DNA of 41,550 nt from Gammaproteobacteria bacterium (GCA_028819495.1 JAPPLI010000142.1:1-41550), one strand, 5' to 3'; positions 17,319 through 27,030 are shown, numbered from the stretch's first letter. Notes: generated by a model from the letters alone, not told the origin. A program made the numbers and translations.

Positions 17319-17439
17319 GCGCCATAGCTATGCCGGGCGCTTTGATAGACTTGTAGTTTGCTTGCGGTGTATGGTGGCAGGTAGTTGACTGAAGTTGAAG
17401 TTACTGCCGTGTAATTTTGTTAATCGATAGGAGGTATCA

Positions 17440-17922
17440 ATGATGTCTAATAAGGCAACTTTAAAGCCAATAGCCGTTGCGTTGGGCGCTACTTTTGCTG
17501 TTACTTTAATTGCAGGACAGCCTGTAAATGCTGCTGACAATCCATTCAGTATGACTGAATTGTCGAACGGTGGTTATATGCTTGCTACCAATCATGAATG
17601 GCGATGCGGTGAAGGAGTATGTGGCGGCTCCAAGATGGATAAGAAGGATAAGATGGAGAATACAATGGATCATTGCCAGATGATGATGATGATGGGTATG
17701 GATGAGATGGAAAACATGGAAATGGGTGAAAGTGAAATGGCCAAAATGGAAGATATGATGGATGAGATGGATATGATGGAAGAAATGGATGGCATGATGA
17801 TGATGGAACGTTGCATGGGGCTGATGAAGGACGGCATGAAAATGAATATGAAGAAAGGTGGTGAAGGCAAGTGTGGTGAAGGCAAGTGTGGTGAAGGCAA
17901 GTGTGGTAACGGCGACGCATAA
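17440..17922 (+). CDS. hvfA: HvfA/bufferin-like RiPP metallophore precursor, Met-rich, 160 aa
   Basis: GGAGG stands 5 bases before the ATG. A signal peptide (to about VNA-A, residue 32) leads to [16 protein letters not shown], the usual start of the mature HvfA-type precursor. At the end are three tandem EGKCG units (15-bp DNA repeats at 17860-17904), and an EGVCG variant lies near residue 60. In this family an MNIO enzyme converts such cysteines to modified metal-binding groups. What is unusual is the centre, about residues 65-140, which is packed with methionines (33 Met in 160 residues overall) and Asp/Glu with few other residue types. This suggests Cu(I) binding by thioethers. It is followed by MNIO and DUF2063 genes. 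Confidence 0.85.
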   Translation: MMSNKATLKPIAVALGATFAVTLIAGQPVNAADNPFSMTELSNGGYMLATNHEWRCGEGVCGGSKMDKKDKMENTMDHCQMMMMMGMDEMENMEMGESEMAKMEDMMDEMDMMEEMDGMMMMERCMGLMKDGMKMNMKKGGEGKCGEGKCGEGKCGNGDA

Positions 17923-18011
17923 TATGCGGCCGCAAGTTCCGTTCCTCTGTCAGGACTTTTTTATCCGGGCGTATCCCAGTCAATCGACGCACTGACCCGG
18001 GAGCGCTGGAT

Positions 18012-18869
18012 ATGCCTGCACCAGACTCCGTACAGGGAGCCGGCCTGGGTCTGCGGCGGGCCTTCATGGGTTCGCTCGCAGACTCGTCGAGTTGGTTGCC
18101 GGAAATCGACTTCATGGAAGTGGCGCCGGAGAACTGGATCGACGTAGGGGGCCGCTTCGGGCGGCGCTTTCGCGAGATAGCCGAACAGACGCCCCTTGTA
18201 TGTCATGGGTTGTCACTCAATCTCGGCGGTCCGGCGCCGCTGGATGAGGCATTCCTCCATAAAGTCAGGCAGTTCCTCGATACGTTCAACGTTCGTTGTT
18301 ACAGCGAACACCTCAGTTATTGCGCCGATGACGGCCACCTGTACGACCTGATGCCGATTCCGTTCACGGAAGAGGCGGTGCATCATACTGCCGCCAGGAT
18401 CAGGCGCGTCCAGGATATTACCGGGCGGCGCCTGGCCATTGAAAACGTGTCCTATTATGCGGCGCCCGGACAGGAAATGACGGAAACGGAATTTATCAAT
18501 AACGTGCTGGCCGAGGCCGACTGTGACCTGCTGCTGGACGTCAATAACATTTATGTCAACAGTATCAACCATGGATATGACGCAGAAACCTGGCTGAAAT
18601 CGCTGCCGGCGGAACGTATCGCATACGCGCATATTGCCGGCCACTACGTCGAGGCGGAGGACCTGCGGGTGGATACCCACGGCGCGGACGTGATTGATCC
18701 CGTCTGGAAACTGCTCGAGACGGCCTACGCGCATTTCGGTGTTTTCCCAACTCTGCTTGAACGGGATTTTAATATTCCCCCGTTGCCCGAGTTGCTTGGT
18801 GAAGTCAACAGGATTCGCCGGCTCCAGTCTGAACATACAGCACATGAGTACAGGCAATCTATAAATTAA
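18012..18869 (+). CDS. hvfB: MNIO-family (DUF692) multinuclear iron oxygenase, 285 aa
   Basis: This protein has the TIM-barrel DUF692 fold of enzymes that modify cysteines of RiPP precursors with Fe and O2. Motifs with metal ligands are visible: [63 protein letters not shown] and LERDFNIP. The length fits (about 280). It lies 89 bases after the precursor, with GGGAG before the start. The function here is inferred as installing oxazolone/thioamide or related groups on the EGKCG cysteines of the precursor. The stop codon TAA is inside the left end of IR3 copy b. Confidence 0.92.
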   Translation: MPAPDSVQGAGLGLRRAFMGSLADSSSWLPEIDFMEVAPENWIDVGGRFGRRFREIAEQTPLVCHGLSLNLGGPAPLDEAFLHKVRQFLDTFNVRCYSEHLSYCADDGHLYDLMPIPFTEEAVHHTAARIRRVQDITGRRLAIENVSYYAAPGQEMTETEFINNVLAEADCDLLLDVNNIYVNSINHGYDAETWLKSLPAERIAYAHIAGHYVEAEDLRVDTHGADVIDPVWKLLETAYAHFGVFPTLLERDFNIPPLPELLGEVNRIRRLQSEHTAHEYRQSIN

Positions 18870-19001
18870 CATCGATGAACAGGATATACAGGATAAAAAA
18901 TGTCTTGAAAGAGTTGATTTATTGATCTTGCAGATTATTGTCTGAAAGAAGAAAGCTTTTATTATTAAAAATATCCTGTATATCCTGTTCATCCATGTTA
19001 A
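18866..19001. repeat. IR3 inverted-repeat element, copy b (136 bp)
   Basis: The left end is TTAACATCGATGAACAGGAT and the right end the inverse, ATCCTGTTCATCCATGTTAA. The pairing is better preserved than in copy a, over about 30 bases on each side. The centre is AT-rich and unrelated to copy a. It separates the MNIO gene (whose stop it supplies) from the DUF2063 gene, which begins 7 bases past its right end. Confidence 0.85.
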
Positions 19002-19008
19002 ATCATTA

Positions 19009-19764
19009 GTGGACTCCTTCACCGACATCCAGTACCGGTTTACCCGGCACATTCGCGATCCGGACAACGCGCCGGCGCCGGAGGATATCGAAGAGCGCCG
19101 GATGGCGATCTACCGCGACCTGCTGTACCGCAACGTGGAAAGTTTCCTGGCGAACAGTTTCCCGGTGCTGAGAAAGGTGCTCAAGGATGATGAGTGGCAT
19201 TCACTGGTACGCGATTATTTCAAAAACCACCAAGCCCGAACGCCCCTGTTCCACAGGATGCCCCAGGAGTTTCTCCAGTACCTGCAGGATGCAAAGGAAA
19301 CCGCCGGGAGCATATACCCGTTCCTGGTCGAACTGGCTCACTACGAATGGGTGGAACTGGCCTTGTCCCTGGATACCCGGGAGATCAGGCAGGACGGCAT
19401 CAACCCGGACGGTGATTTGCTATCAGGGGTCCCGGTATTGAATGAGCTATCCTGGTCCCTGGTCTATGATTACCCGGTGCAACGTATCGGCCCGAATTAC
19501 CTGCCCGAAGAAAAACCGGCGCAACCCACCTGTCTGTTCGTTTACCGGGACTGGCAGGATAAAGTAAGGTTTATCGAACTGAACCCCCTGGCCGCGCGCC
19601 TGGTCGATTGCCTGAAGGAGAACGACCGCGGCAAAACCGGCCGGGAAATCCTTACGGAAATAGCCGCGGAAATAGCGCACCCCGACCCCGAAGCCGTGAT
19701 CAGCGGCGGCGCTTCCGTACTTGAAGACATGCGGGAGAAACAAATCATACTCGGAACGGGATAA
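19009..19764 (+). CDS. hvfC: DUF2063 (HvfC/BufC-like) RiPP partner protein, 251 aa
   Basis: DUF2063 proteins accompany MNIO enzymes and are thought to present the precursor to them. The N-terminal helical domain matches the family (FTDIQYRFTRHIRD, then RMAIYRDLLYRNVESFLANSF and PVLRKVL). The C-terminal half has mixed strands (CLFVYRDWQDKVRFIELNP) and ends ILEDMREK-type helices. The GTG start at 19009 is the only one giving the usual N-terminus; no ribosome site is visible because an IR3 element lies immediately upstream. It is convergent with argG. Confidence 0.9.
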   Translation: MDSFTDIQYRFTRHIRDPDNAPAPEDIEERRMAIYRDLLYRNVESFLANSFPVLRKVLKDDEWHSLVRDYFKNHQARTPLFHRMPQEFLQYLQDAKETAGSIYPFLVELAHYEWVELALSLDTREIRQDGINPDGDLLSGVPVLNELSWSLVYDYPVQRIGPNYLPEEKPAQPTCLFVYRDWQDKVRFIELNPLAARLVDCLKENDRGKTGREILTEIAAEIAHPDPEAVISGGASVLEDMREKQIILGTG

Positions 19765-19770
19765 TGGATT

Positions 19771-19795
19771 GGGGACGGACTTCAAGTCCGTCCCC
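19771..19795. terminator. R2 palindrome a, probable bidirectional terminator
   Basis: GGGGACGGACTT-C-AAGTCCGTCCCC is a perfect 12-bp stem with a one-base centre, between the convergent genes hvfC and argG. There is no T-run, so termination is inferred from position only. It is the same family as the copies at 21031, 22677, 31596 and 33480. Confidence 0.6.
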
Positions 19796-19803
19796 GGTCA
19801 CTA

Positions 19804-21009
19804 TCAATTTCGCATGCGCAACCGCAGAGCGTTCAGCTTGATGAAACCTTCAGCGTCTTTCTGGTCATAGCTGCCGGTGTCGCTCTCAAAGGTGGCGACG
19901 TCCTGGCTGAACAGGCTGTCCGTTTCAGATTTTCGACCGCATACGATGACGTTGCCTTTATACAGTTTCATGCGCACGCGGCCGTTTACCGTTGCCTGGC
20001 TGTCATCGATCAGCTTCTGCAGGGCCATGCGCTCCGGGCTCCACCAGTAGCCGTTGTATATCATCCTGGCATAACGCGGCATCAGGTCGTCTTTCATGTG
20101 CGCCAGCTCGCGATCCAGGGTAATGGATTCCATGGCGCGGTGGGCCCTGAGCAGTATCGTCCCGCCGGGGGTCTCATAACAGCCCCGGGATTTCATGCCC
20201 ACGTATCGGTTCTCGACGATGTCGGTACGGCCGACGCCGTGCCTGCCGCCGGTTTCGTTCAGCGCCCGCAACAATTGTGCCGGTGACATCGCGACCCCGT
20301 TCAGGGCGCAGGCATCGCCGTTTTCGAAATCCAGTTCGATGATTTCCGGCTCATCGGGCGCGTTCTCAGGCGCCACGCTCCAGCGCCATACGGTTTCGTC
20401 CGGTTCCTGCCACGGGTCTTCCAGGTCGCCGCCTTCATAGGAGATATGCAACAGGTTGGCATCCATGGAATAGGGGGAGGAACCCGCGCGTTTGGCCTCG
20501 ATGGGGATACCATGCCGTTCGGCGTAGGCCAGCAGTTTCTGCCGGGAATCCAGGTCCCACTCGCGCCACGGCGCGATGACCCTGATATCTGGTTTGAGGG
20601 CGTAGGCGCCCATTTCCAGCCGGACCTGGTCATTGCCCTTTCCCGTTGCGCCGTGGGATATGGCGTCGGCGCCCGTCTCCCCTGCGATCTCCACCAGGCG
20701 TTTGGCGACCAGCGGACGGGCTATGGAAGTGCCCAGCAGGTATTCGCCTTCATAGATTGTGTTTGCCCGGAACATCGGGAACACGTAATCCCGCACGAAC
20801 TCTTCCACCAGGTCCTCGACGAATATCTCCTTGACCCCCAGGCTTTCGGCCTTGGCCCGCGCCTGGGAGACTTCTTCACCCTGGCCGATATCCGCGGTGA
20901 AGGTGACCACTTCGCAATGGTAGGTGTCCTGCAGCCATTTCAGGATGACGGAAGTATCCAGTCCCCCGGAATAGGCAAGAACGACTTTGTTGACTGGTTC
21001 TGTTGTCAT
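19804..21009 (-). CDS. argG: Argininosuccinate synthase, 401 aa
   Basis: It joins citrulline and aspartate using ATP in arginine synthesis. The N-type ATP pyrophosphatase loop [11 protein letters not shown] is at residues about 12-22. Further signatures are [36 protein letters not shown] and [10 protein letters not shown]. The length is normal. It is alone on this strand next to unrelated genes. Two palindromic repeats lie upstream (21031-21055 and 21086-21197), between it and the NUDIX gene. The ATG at 21009 gives the standard N-terminus. Confidence 0.96.
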   Translation of the reverse strand: MTTEPVNKVVLAYSGGLDTSVILKWLQDTYHCEVVTFTADIGQGEEVSQARAKAESLGVKEIFVEDLVEEFVRDYVFPMFRANTIYEGEYLLGTSIARPLVAKRLVEIAGETGADAISHGATGKGNDQVRLEMGAYALKPDIRVIAPWREWDLDSRQKLLAYAERHGIPIEAKRAGSSPYSMDANLLHISYEGGDLEDPWQEPDETVWRWSVAPENAPDEPEIIELDFENGDACALNGVAMSPAQLLRALNETGGRHGVGRTDIVENRYVGMKSRGCYETPGGTILLRAHRAMESITLDRELAHMKDDLMPRYARMIYNGYWWSPERMALQKLIDDSQATVNGRVRMKLYKGNVIVCGRKSETDSLFSQDVATFESDTGSYDQKDAEGFIKLNALRLRMRN

Positions 21010-21030
21010 GGGCGTTAATCGGTAAAATAA

Positions 21031-21055
21031 GGGGACGGATTTAAAATCCGTCCCC
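21031..21055. repeat. R2 palindrome b
   Basis: GGGGACGGATTT and AAATCCGTCCCC are perfectly complementary around a single A. It sits about 20 bases upstream of the argG start, in the argG leader, so it would be transcribed in the 5' region of the mRNA if the promoter lies further upstream. Confidence 0.8.
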
Positions 21056-21085
21056 GAATCATCACGCGGGCTTTATAACATATTT

Positions 21086-21197
21086 GGGGTCAGAGTAAAA
21101 ATTCTGACGACACTTACTCTGACCCCGAGAGTCCGGTCAATTCCGCGGCATCAGGGGTCAGAGTAAGAAATTCTGAAAGAATTTTTACTCTGACCCC
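21086..21197. repeat. R1 palindromic repeats, tandem pair d and e
   Basis: Two R1 units (21086-21126 and 21154-21197) are separated by a 27-base spacer nearly identical to the spacer of the 14214-14327 pair. This suggests the two-unit block moved or was copied as one piece. The right unit overlaps the 3' end of the NUDIX gene and supplies its last codons and stop. Confidence 0.9.
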
Positions 21198-21628
21198 CTG
21201 TATCCCGGCCAGACGTTCAGGTAACGCAGGTCCAGGTCTACGCCTCGCATGACCGGGTAATGCCTGTAATCATCCCGGCTGACCCAGGCGTAGTCGGTAT
21301 GTTCGTGGTTGAGCCTTATCTCGCCGCCCAGCCAGCGCAGGTGGAACAGGTGGAATTCATAAATTTCTCCGGTGATCTCGTCCCGGACGGGCTCATGCTG
21401 TTTGATGGGTTCAACGGAAATGTCCGGGCCGATCTCTTCAATCAACTCCCGTGTGGCGCATTGTTCCGGCGTCTCGCCTTCTTCGAGATGCCCGGCGGGG
21501 AACCCCCACAGGCCGGGACCGTACCTGCTGTCCTTACTCCGTTTTAACAGAAGGATTTCACCGTCGCCGTTCTCTACGACGTTGACGGAAAACCGTCCCG
21601 AGACCTGCTGGGTTGGGGTCTGTTTCAT
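21185..21628 (-). CDS. NUDIX hydrolase, 147 aa
   Basis: The NUDIX box GHLEEGETPEQCATRELIEE followed by IG is complete, with the REXXEE metal ligands. Upstream, LLLKRSKDSRYGPGLWGFPA is typical of the fold. The substrate cannot be told from sequence; a nucleoside di- or triphosphate clean-up role is usual. The last four codons, GGG-TCA-GAG-TAA, come from an R1 repeat, exactly as in recJ, so the original C-terminus has been replaced or shortened. Another R1 copy lies upstream, between this gene and aceF. Confidence 0.9.
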   Translation of the reverse strand: MKQTPTQQVSGRFSVNVVENGDGEILLLKRSKDSRYGPGLWGFPAGHLEEGETPEQCATRELIEEIGPDISVEPIKQHEPVRDEITGEIYEFHLFHLRWLGGEIRLNHEHTDYAWVSRDDYRHYPVMRGVDLDLRYLNVWPGYRGSE

Positions 21629-21647
21629 TCCGGGCTCAGGGATATAT

Positions 21648-21690
21648 GGGGTCAGAGTAAAAATTCTGACGAATTTCTTACTCTGACCCC
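21648..21690. repeat. R1 palindromic repeat f
   Basis: A complete unit with GGGGTCAGAGTAA at one end and TTACTCTGACCCC at the other, in the 69 bases between aceF and the NUDIX gene. In the direction of aceF transcription it forms a strong hairpin shortly after the stop and may end the aceEF transcript. Confidence 0.85.
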
Positions 21691-21697
21691 GGGTATC

Positions 21698-23083
21698 TTA
21701 CAACAGTATGTCCCGGATATCCGTCAGGATTTCCCCCAGCGACCGGGTGAATTGCGCCGCGGCGACGCCGTCGATCACCCGGTGGTCGTAGGACAGGGAG
21801 TAGGGCAGGACCAGCCGGGGTTCCAACTTGCCATCCTTGTAAACGGGCCTGGTCGCCGCCCGGGATACGCCGAGTATGGCGACTTCCGGGGAATTAATGA
21901 TGGGAGTGAACCCGGTGCCGCCGATATGGCCCAGGCTGCTTATTGTAAAACAGCCGCCTTCCATGTCGGCGGGGCGCAGTTTCTTGGTCCGCGCCTTTTG
22001 CGCCAGTTCCTCGAGTTCCGCCGCCAGTTCGAACATCCCCTTCAGGTTGGCGTCCTTCACCACCGGCACCAGCAGTCCCTGGTCGGTGTTGACCGCCACA
22101 CCGATATGGAAGTATTGCTTGTAGATCAGTTCCTTGCCGTCCGGGCCCAGGGACGCGTTGAATTCCGGGTACTTTCTCAGGGCGACCACCACGGCCTTGA
22201 TCAGGAAGCTGAGCAGGGTGAGCTTGACGCCGCGACGCTTCGCCTCGGATTTTTTTGACTGGCGGAAAGCCTCCAGTTCGGTAATATCCGTCTCGTCGTG
22301 CTGGGTCACATGGGGTACGTTGACCCAGTTGCGGTGCAGGTTCTGACCGCCGAGCCGTTTCAGGCGCGATAGCGGCCGGGTTTCCACCGGGCCGAACCTG
22401 GAAAAGTCCACCGGCGGGATTTCCTGCAGCGTTGGCCGGTCGAACACGCGCTCACCCGTCATCACGGACTTGGTGAACGCAGTAACGTCTTCCTTCAGGA
22501 TGCGCCCGGCATTGCCGCTGCCCTGCACCAGGCCGAGGTCCACCCCCAGTTCCCGGGCATATTTGCGCACTCCCGGACTGGCGTGGGCCCTGGCAGACGC
22601 GCTGGTCCCCGCGGTCTGGGCGCCGGCAGGGGTTTTAGGCGGCGGTTTCTGCCCATGTTCTGAGCCCGCCTCGTCCGGGGACGGACTTGAAGTCCGTCCC
22701 CTGTCGTTTGCTGCGCCATCGGGGGACGGCCTGCCTCGTTCAGGCGTTTCGGACTCTTCCGCGGTTGTCCCGGCTTGCGCTGGTTCGGCATTGGCTTCAG
22801 GTTTCCCTGGGTCTGCAGGGGTCTCATTGCCGGCGTCATCCTGCTCCAGCTTCAGGATCCGCGTTCCCTCGGAGACGGCATCCCCGACCTTGACCATGAG
22901 TTCCTTAACGGTGCCTGCGGCGGGCGCCGGGATGTCCATGGTCGCCTTGTCGGATTCCAGGGTGATCAGTGTATCTTCCGGTTTGACGCTGTCCCCCGGC
23001 TTGACTGCGATCTCGATGATTTCTACCGCATCGAAATCACCGATGTTCGGAATCAGGATATCGGTAACCTGGCTCATGATCAT
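21698..23083 (-). CDS. aceF: Pyruvate dehydrogenase E2, dihydrolipoamide acetyltransferase, 461 aa
   Basis: E2 transfers the acetyl group to CoA in the pyruvate dehydrogenase complex. A single N-terminal lipoyl domain holds the lipoylated Lys in [13 protein letters not shown] long Pro/Ala/Glu/Ser linker follows, then a peripheral-subunit-binding domain ([20 protein letters not shown]) and the catalytic domain with [13 protein letters not shown] (HxxxDG) near the end. The start overlaps the aceE stop by four bases (ATGA). One palindromic R2 repeat (22677-22701) lies in frame inside the linker and encodes [10 protein letters not shown]. The E3 gene is not in the window. Confidence 0.95.
   Translation of the reverse strand: MIMSQVTDILIPNIGDFDAVEIIEIAVKPGDSVKPEDTLITLESDKATMDIPAPAAGTVKELMVKVGDAVSEGTRILKLEQDDAGNETPADPGKPEANAEPAQAGTTAEESETPERGRPSPDGAANDRGRTSSPSPDEAGSEHGQKPPPKTPAGAQTAGTSASARAHASPGVRKYARELGVDLGLVQGSGNAGRILKEDVTAFTKSVMTGERVFDRPTLQEIPPVDFSRFGPVETRPLSRLKRLGGQNLHRNWVNVPHVTQHDETDITELEAFRQSKKSEAKRRGVKLTLLSFLIKAVVVALRKYPEFNASLGPDGKELIYKQYFHIGVAVNTDQGLLVPVVKDANLKGMFELAAELEELAQKARTKKLRPADMEGGCFTISSLGHIGGTGFTPIINSPEVAILGVSRAATRPVYKDGKLEPRLVLPYSLSYDHRVIDGVAAAQFTRSLGEILTDIRDILL
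22677..22701. repeat. R2 palindrome c, inside the aceF linker
   Basis: GGGGACGGACTTGAAGTCCG followed by TCCCC is a full R2 unit lying in the coding sequence of aceF, with no frame change. A partial copy (GGGGGACGG) follows at about 22720. The linker between lipoyl and E3-binding domains tolerates extra residues, which explains its survival. Confidence 0.85.
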
Positions 23084-25737
23084 ACGTTCACAGGGTTGGG
23101 TTTTTCCGGGTCTATGTGATATTTGTTCATTGCCTCGGTGACCTTTGCCACGGGGATTTTGCCGTCATCGGCCAGCGCCTTGAGGGCGGCGATTGCCACG
23201 TAATGACGGTCCACTTCAAAGAATTTCCTCAACTTGCCGCGGGTGTCGCTTCTGCCGTAGCCGTCGGTGCCCAGCACCAGGTAGGGCGCGGGTACGTGGC
23301 CGCGGATCTGGTCCGCATGGAGTTTCATGTAATCGGTCGCTGCAATCACCGGGCCGCCTTTGCCTTCCAGGCACTCGCTGACGTAACTTTTTTTTGCCGC
23401 CTCTTCAGGATGCAGCATGTTCCAGCGGTCCACGTCCAGGCAGTCACGGCGCAGTTCGTTGAAACTGGTCACGCTCCAGACGTCGGCGGCTACGCCGAAG
23501 TCGGCGCTGAGCAGTTCCGTCGCGGCCAGTGCTTCCCGCAGGATCGTCCCCGACCCCAGCAACTGCACCCGAAGTTTTCCGCCGCCGCCGTCCCGCAACA
23601 GGTACATGCCCTTCAGGATTCCCTCCGCCGAGTTTTCCGGAATCGCCGGGTGCGTGTAGTTCTCGTTCATCACGGTGATGTAGTAATACACGTCTTCCTG
23701 GTTGGCGTACATGCGGCGCAAGCCTTCGTGAATGATCACGGCCAGTTCGTAGGCATAGGTCGGATCATAGGAGATGCAGTTGGGGATGGTGGACGCCAGC
23801 AGGTGGCTGTGGCCGTCCTGGTGTTGCAGTCCTTCGCCGGCCAGGGTGGTCCTGCCGGCGGTGCCGCCGATAAGAAAACCGCGGGAACGCAGGTCGCCGG
23901 CCGCCCAGGCAAGGTCGCCGACGCGCTGGAATCCGAACATGGAGTAGAAGATATAGAACGGTATCATCTGCACCCTGTGGTGTTTGTAGGCTGTGGCGGC
24001 CGCTATCCAGGAGGAAAACGCCCCGGCTTCGGTGATGCCCTCTTCGAGGATCTGGCCTTTTTTGTCCTCGCGGTAATACATGACATGGTCGATGTCCACC
24101 GGTTCATACAGTTGCCCCACCGACGAGTAGATTCCGAGTTGCCTGAACATGCCCTCCATGCCGAATGTGCGGGCTTCATCCGGGACGATGGGGACGATGT
24201 ATTTGCCGATATTTGCGTCCTTTGCCAGGCTGTTGAGGATGCGCACGAAGGCCATGGTCGTGGATATCTCTCTTTTGCCCGTGCCAGCCAGCATTTTCTT
24301 ATGGATGCCGACCTCGGGCGTGGCCAGGGCCGGCGCCTCCGGCCATTTCTGCAATTGGAAACCGCCCAGCCTGTCCCGGCGCTCGCGCATGTATTTCACT
24401 TCGGGGCTGTCTTCAGCCGGTTTATAGAACGCAGCATTGGCCACGTCCTCATCCGATACCGGTATATTGAAGCGCTGTCGGAAGGCTTTCAAGGCCTCTT
24501 CGCCCATTTTCTTCTGCTGGTGGGTGATATTCTGCCCCTCGCCGGCCTCGCCCATGCCGTAGCCCTTGACCGTCTTGGCCAGGATGACCGTGGGCTGTCC
24601 CTTGTGTTTGATGGCTGCGGCATAGGCGGCATAGACCTTGTGGGGGTCGTGCCCGCCGCGGTTCAGACGCCAGATATCCTCGTCGGACATGTTGGCGACC
24701 AGCGCTTTCAGTTCCGGGTGTTTGCCGAAGAATTTTTCTCTGACGTAGGCGCCGCTGTTGGCCTTGTAGGCCTGGTATTCGCCGTCCACCGTTTCTTCCA
24801 TTACCTTGAGCAGCTTGCCTTCGGTGTCCCGGGCGATCAGCGGGTCCCAGTAGGAACCCCAGATGACCTTGATGACGTTCCAGCCGGCGCCGCGAAAGTC
24901 CGCTTCCAGTTCCTGGATGATCTTGCTGTTGCCGCGCACCGGGCCGTCCAGCCGTTGCAGGTTGCAGTTGACGACGAAGATCAGGTTATCCAGTTTTTCC
25001 CGGGCGGCAAGGCCGATGGAGCCCAGCGCTTCCGGTTCATCCATTTCCCCGTCTCCCATGAAGGCCCAGACCTTGCGGTCGCTAGGCGGGATCAGTTCCC
25101 GGTGTTCCAGGTAACGCATGAAGCGCGCCTGGTAAATAGCCATCAGCGACCCCAGCCCCATGGAAACCGTCGGGAACTGCCAGAAATCGGGCATCAGCCA
25201 GGGATGCGGGTAGGAGGAGAGGCCGTCGCCATCGACCTCCTGGCGGAACTTGCCGATCTGGTCTTCACTGAGCCGGCCATAGAGGAAGGCGCGGGCATAA
25301 ATGCCCGGCGCGGAATGCCCCTGGATAAACACCAGGTCGCCGCCCTGTTGTTCCGTCGCGGCACGGAAAAAATGGTTGAAGCCCACGTCGTACAGTGTCG
25401 CGGACGAGGCGAAGCTGGCGATATGCCCCCCCAGTTCTGCGCTGAAGCGGTTGGCCCTGACCACCATGGCCAGCGCGTTCCAGCGTATCAGTGAGCGGAT
25501 GCGCCATTCCATGCCCGGGTCGCCCGGGGCGCGTTCTTCCCGTGAAGGCGGAATGGTATTCAGGTAGGCGGTATTGGCCGAATAGGGCAGGTAGGCGCCG
25601 GATTTCCTGGCCCTGGCTATCAGTTGTTCGAGCAGGTAGTGGGCGCGTTCAATGCCTTCCTGCGCCATCACGGAATCGAGCGCCTCGAGCCATTCCTGGG
25701 TTTCCTGCGGGTCGTTGTCTGTTATTTTTTCCTGCAT
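23080..25737 (-). CDS. aceE: Pyruvate dehydrogenase E1 component, homodimeric type, 885 aa
   Basis: The thiamine-diphosphate enzyme decarboxylates pyruvate and acetylates E2. The homodimeric AceE layout is complete: [16 protein letters not shown], the ThDP motif [12 protein letters not shown] through [23 protein letters not shown], then [49 protein letters not shown] and a C-terminal domain with [17 protein letters not shown]. The length is close to the usual 885-890. It forms an operon with aceF. No PdhR gene is seen next to it. Confidence 0.97.
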   Translation of the reverse strand: MQEKITDNDPQETQEWLEALDSVMAQEGIERAHYLLEQLIARARKSGAYLPYSANTAYLNTIPPSREERAPGDPGMEWRIRSLIRWNALAMVVRANRFSAELGGHIASFASSATLYDVGFNHFFRAATEQQGGDLVFIQGHSAPGIYARAFLYGRLSEDQIGKFRQEVDGDGLSSYPHPWLMPDFWQFPTVSMGLGSLMAIYQARFMRYLEHRELIPPSDRKVWAFMGDGEMDEPEALGSIGLAAREKLDNLIFVVNCNLQRLDGPVRGNSKIIQELEADFRGAGWNVIKVIWGSYWDPLIARDTEGKLLKVMEETVDGEYQAYKANSGAYVREKFFGKHPELKALVANMSDEDIWRLNRGGHDPHKVYAAYAAAIKHKGQPTVILAKTVKGYGMGEAGEGQNITHQQKKMGEEALKAFRQRFNIPVSDEDVANAAFYKPAEDSPEVKYMRERRDRLGGFQLQKWPEAPALATPEVGIHKKMLAGTGKREISTTMAFVRILNSLAKDANIGKYIVPIVPDEARTFGMEGMFRQLGIYSSVGQLYEPVDIDHVMYYREDKKGQILEEGITEAGAFSSWIAAATAYKHHRVQMIPFYIFYSMFGFQRVGDLAWAAGDLRSRGFLIGGTAGRTTLAGEGLQHQDGHSHLLASTIPNCISYDPTYAYELAVIIHEGLRRMYANQEDVYYYITVMNENYTHPAIPENSAEGILKGMYLLRDGGGGKLRVQLLGSGTILREALAATELLSADFGVAADVWSVTSFNELRRDCLDVDRWNMLHPEEAAKKSYVSECLEGKGGPVIAATDYMKLHADQIRGHVPAPYLVLGTDGYGRSDTRGKLRKFFEVDRHYVAIAALKALADDGKIPVAKVTEAMNKYHIDPEKPNPVNV

Positions 25738-25843
25738 GCGTTCAGCTTGTCCCGCTGATGGTGATGGCCGTGGATTATAACCGGAACTGCGATAAAAGGC
25801 TTGGGCCAGTCTGTATTTCCTATGGGAGATGCAGACTCAAATC

Positions 25844-25884
25844 AAAAAAAATGCCGCCACCGGAGGGGGAGAACCGATGGCGGC
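25844..25884 (-). terminator. Rho-independent terminator
   Basis: On the minus strand an 11-bp stem (GCCGCCATCGG with CCGGTGGCGGC, one G-U pair) around a 10-base loop is followed by A and eight T residues. It ends the transcript of the small exported-protein gene at 25936-26226 and separates it from aceE. Confidence 0.85.
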
Positions 25885-25935
25885 CAAGTATGGGAGTAAG
25901 GAAACTCCCGGGGGATAGAGGAGGGTAAACCTGTT

Positions 25936-26226
25936 TCAATTCACAACGCCAATCCGATGCGGGTCCGAGGCCGCGATTCCCTGGTTGGCAACCGGAAAAC
26001 CGAAGCGTTTTGCCCGCAGGTTCTCATCCTCATCGCTATTTGCGGGGATAACTACCTTGTCTTCATACTGGTGCCGCATGTTTTCTTTCAATTCCTCAAA
26101 AACCTGCGTGCGCATGGCGTTATCCAGGTAGCCGTCAAGATCGTCAGCACGATTCTCAACGCTGGCCAGGACCAGTAAGCCTGCAATCAAGGCGATAGCA
26201 AAAGTTTTGCCGGTTAAAATTTTCAT
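25936..26226 (-). CDS. Small exported hypothetical protein, 96 aa
   Basis: AGGAG stands 8 bases before the ATG at 26226; an ATG two codons earlier is too close to the box. A signal peptide (residues 1 to about 27, cleaved near ENRA-DD) precedes a charged mature part with a helix TQVFEELKENMRHQYEDKVV and a tail that I cannot assign. It has its own promoter with an operator-like site, and a strong terminator, so it is a well-defined single-gene unit. The neighbouring TetR gene carries a related site in its promoter, so control by that regulator is plausible. Confidence 0.7.
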   Translation of the reverse strand: MKILTGKTFAIALIAGLLVLASVENRADDLDGYLDNAMRTQVFEELKENMRHQYEDKVVIPANSDEDENLRAKRFGFPVANQGIAASDPHRIGVVN

Positions 26227-26246
26227 GTTCATTCTCCTTTAATATG

Positions 26247-26287
26247 TAAGTTGTCTAACTAAATATGGGCGAAAAATATTTTTTCAA
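26247..26287 (-). promoter_or_regulatory. Promoter and operator-like site of the small exported-protein gene
   Basis: On the minus strand TTGAAA (plus 26282-26287), a 16-base spacer and TATTTA (plus 26260-26265) form a sigma70-type promoter. The plus-strand sequence TAAGTTGTCTAACTAAA (26247-26263) overlaps the -10 and shares TAAGTT and ACTAA half-sites with a site in the tetR promoter. Confidence 0.5.
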
Positions 26288-26427
26288 GGGTGCAGGATAT
26301 ACACCGCCCACCGCGTACAGACATTGCGACAACGTAGGTCTTCACTGATATACAATGTCATATTCTTCATATCCGTCTCAGTTTCTATAGCCAACCAATG
26401 TTCAGTCAATAATGCGTCTCTGCTCCG

Positions 26428-27021
26428 CTATGCGGCAACCCGTTCCTCTTCCCGGTACTCCGGGTCCAGTCCTGTTATCCATTCAGCCACCGCCTTGAGC
26501 TGCTGTTTCAGTCGCCGGGGATCGTTCAAAATATTACCCAGCAATATTACTCCCTGTATGCGTGACACGAATTCAAAACCCAGTTCCTCAGCCTGTTTCA
26601 GTCCCATCAGGCGAAACTGCTCCGTCGACCAGTCCACCAGGTACTTCATGCAACTGTCTGCGCAATCCATGAGCTCTACACATTCCTCGTCCAGTTCCTG
26701 GCACAGCCCGCCCAGGGGGCATCCCGATTCAGCCAGTTCCCTGCTGTGTCCTATCATTACCTTGATTAGATTCATCAAGGCATCCATTGGTTCCCTTCTC
26801 CTGCAACAACTTTTCAACATGTTTGATAATGCTTGCTTGCGTTCCGTGACAACTGCCTTGCAGATATCCTCCTTGGTCTTGAAGTAGTAGTACACGTTAC
26901 CTAACGGTACTTTTGCCTCTTCAGCTATATCTGCCAGCGTGGTACGATAAAATCCTTGCCTGTGTATCAGCGCGTCCGCTGCACTAATCAAACGTTCGCG
27001 TTTATCACTAATCCTGGGCAT
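26428..27021 (-). CDS. TetR-family transcriptional regulator, 197 aa
   Basis: The N-terminal helix-turn-helix is typical: RERLISAADALIHRQGFYRT, then TLADIAEEAKVPLGNVYYYF and KTKEDI. The C-terminal ligand domain has six Cys (CCRRRE, SGCPLGGLCQELDEE, ECVELMDCADSC). The 'SGCPLGGL-QELD' block resembles TetR_C_33-type regulators of redox or electrophile response, so a thiol-based signal is possible. I start at ATG 27021 (MPRISDKRER) because the promoter lies upstream of it; the longer frame to 27093 would run through the promoter. It may repress itself and the exported-protein gene next to it. Confidence 0.85.
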   Translation of the reverse strand: MPRISDKRERLISAADALIHRQGFYRTTLADIAEEAKVPLGNVYYYFKTKEDICKAVVTERKQALSNMLKSCCRRREPMDALMNLIKVMIGHSRELAESGCPLGGLCQELDEECVELMDCADSCMKYLVDWSTEQFRLMGLKQAEELGFEFVSRIQGVILLGNILNDPRRLKQQLKAVAEWITGLDPEYREEERVAA

Positions 27022-27030
27022 AAATAAACC

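Noticed and set aside
17585..18115. Ser/Pro/His-rich minus-strand frame opposite the Met-rich precursor
   Set aside because: It arises because ATG-rich coding DNA reads as CAT (His) or as ATC/TCA codons (Ile/Ser) on the other strand. The plus strand has a signal peptide, an SD and partner genes.
23116..25494. A 792-aa open frame on the + strand opposite aceE
   Set aside because: It is an artefact of the codon bias of aceE. The minus-strand product is a full, motif-complete AceE, and the opposite frame has no recognisable domain or ribosome site.
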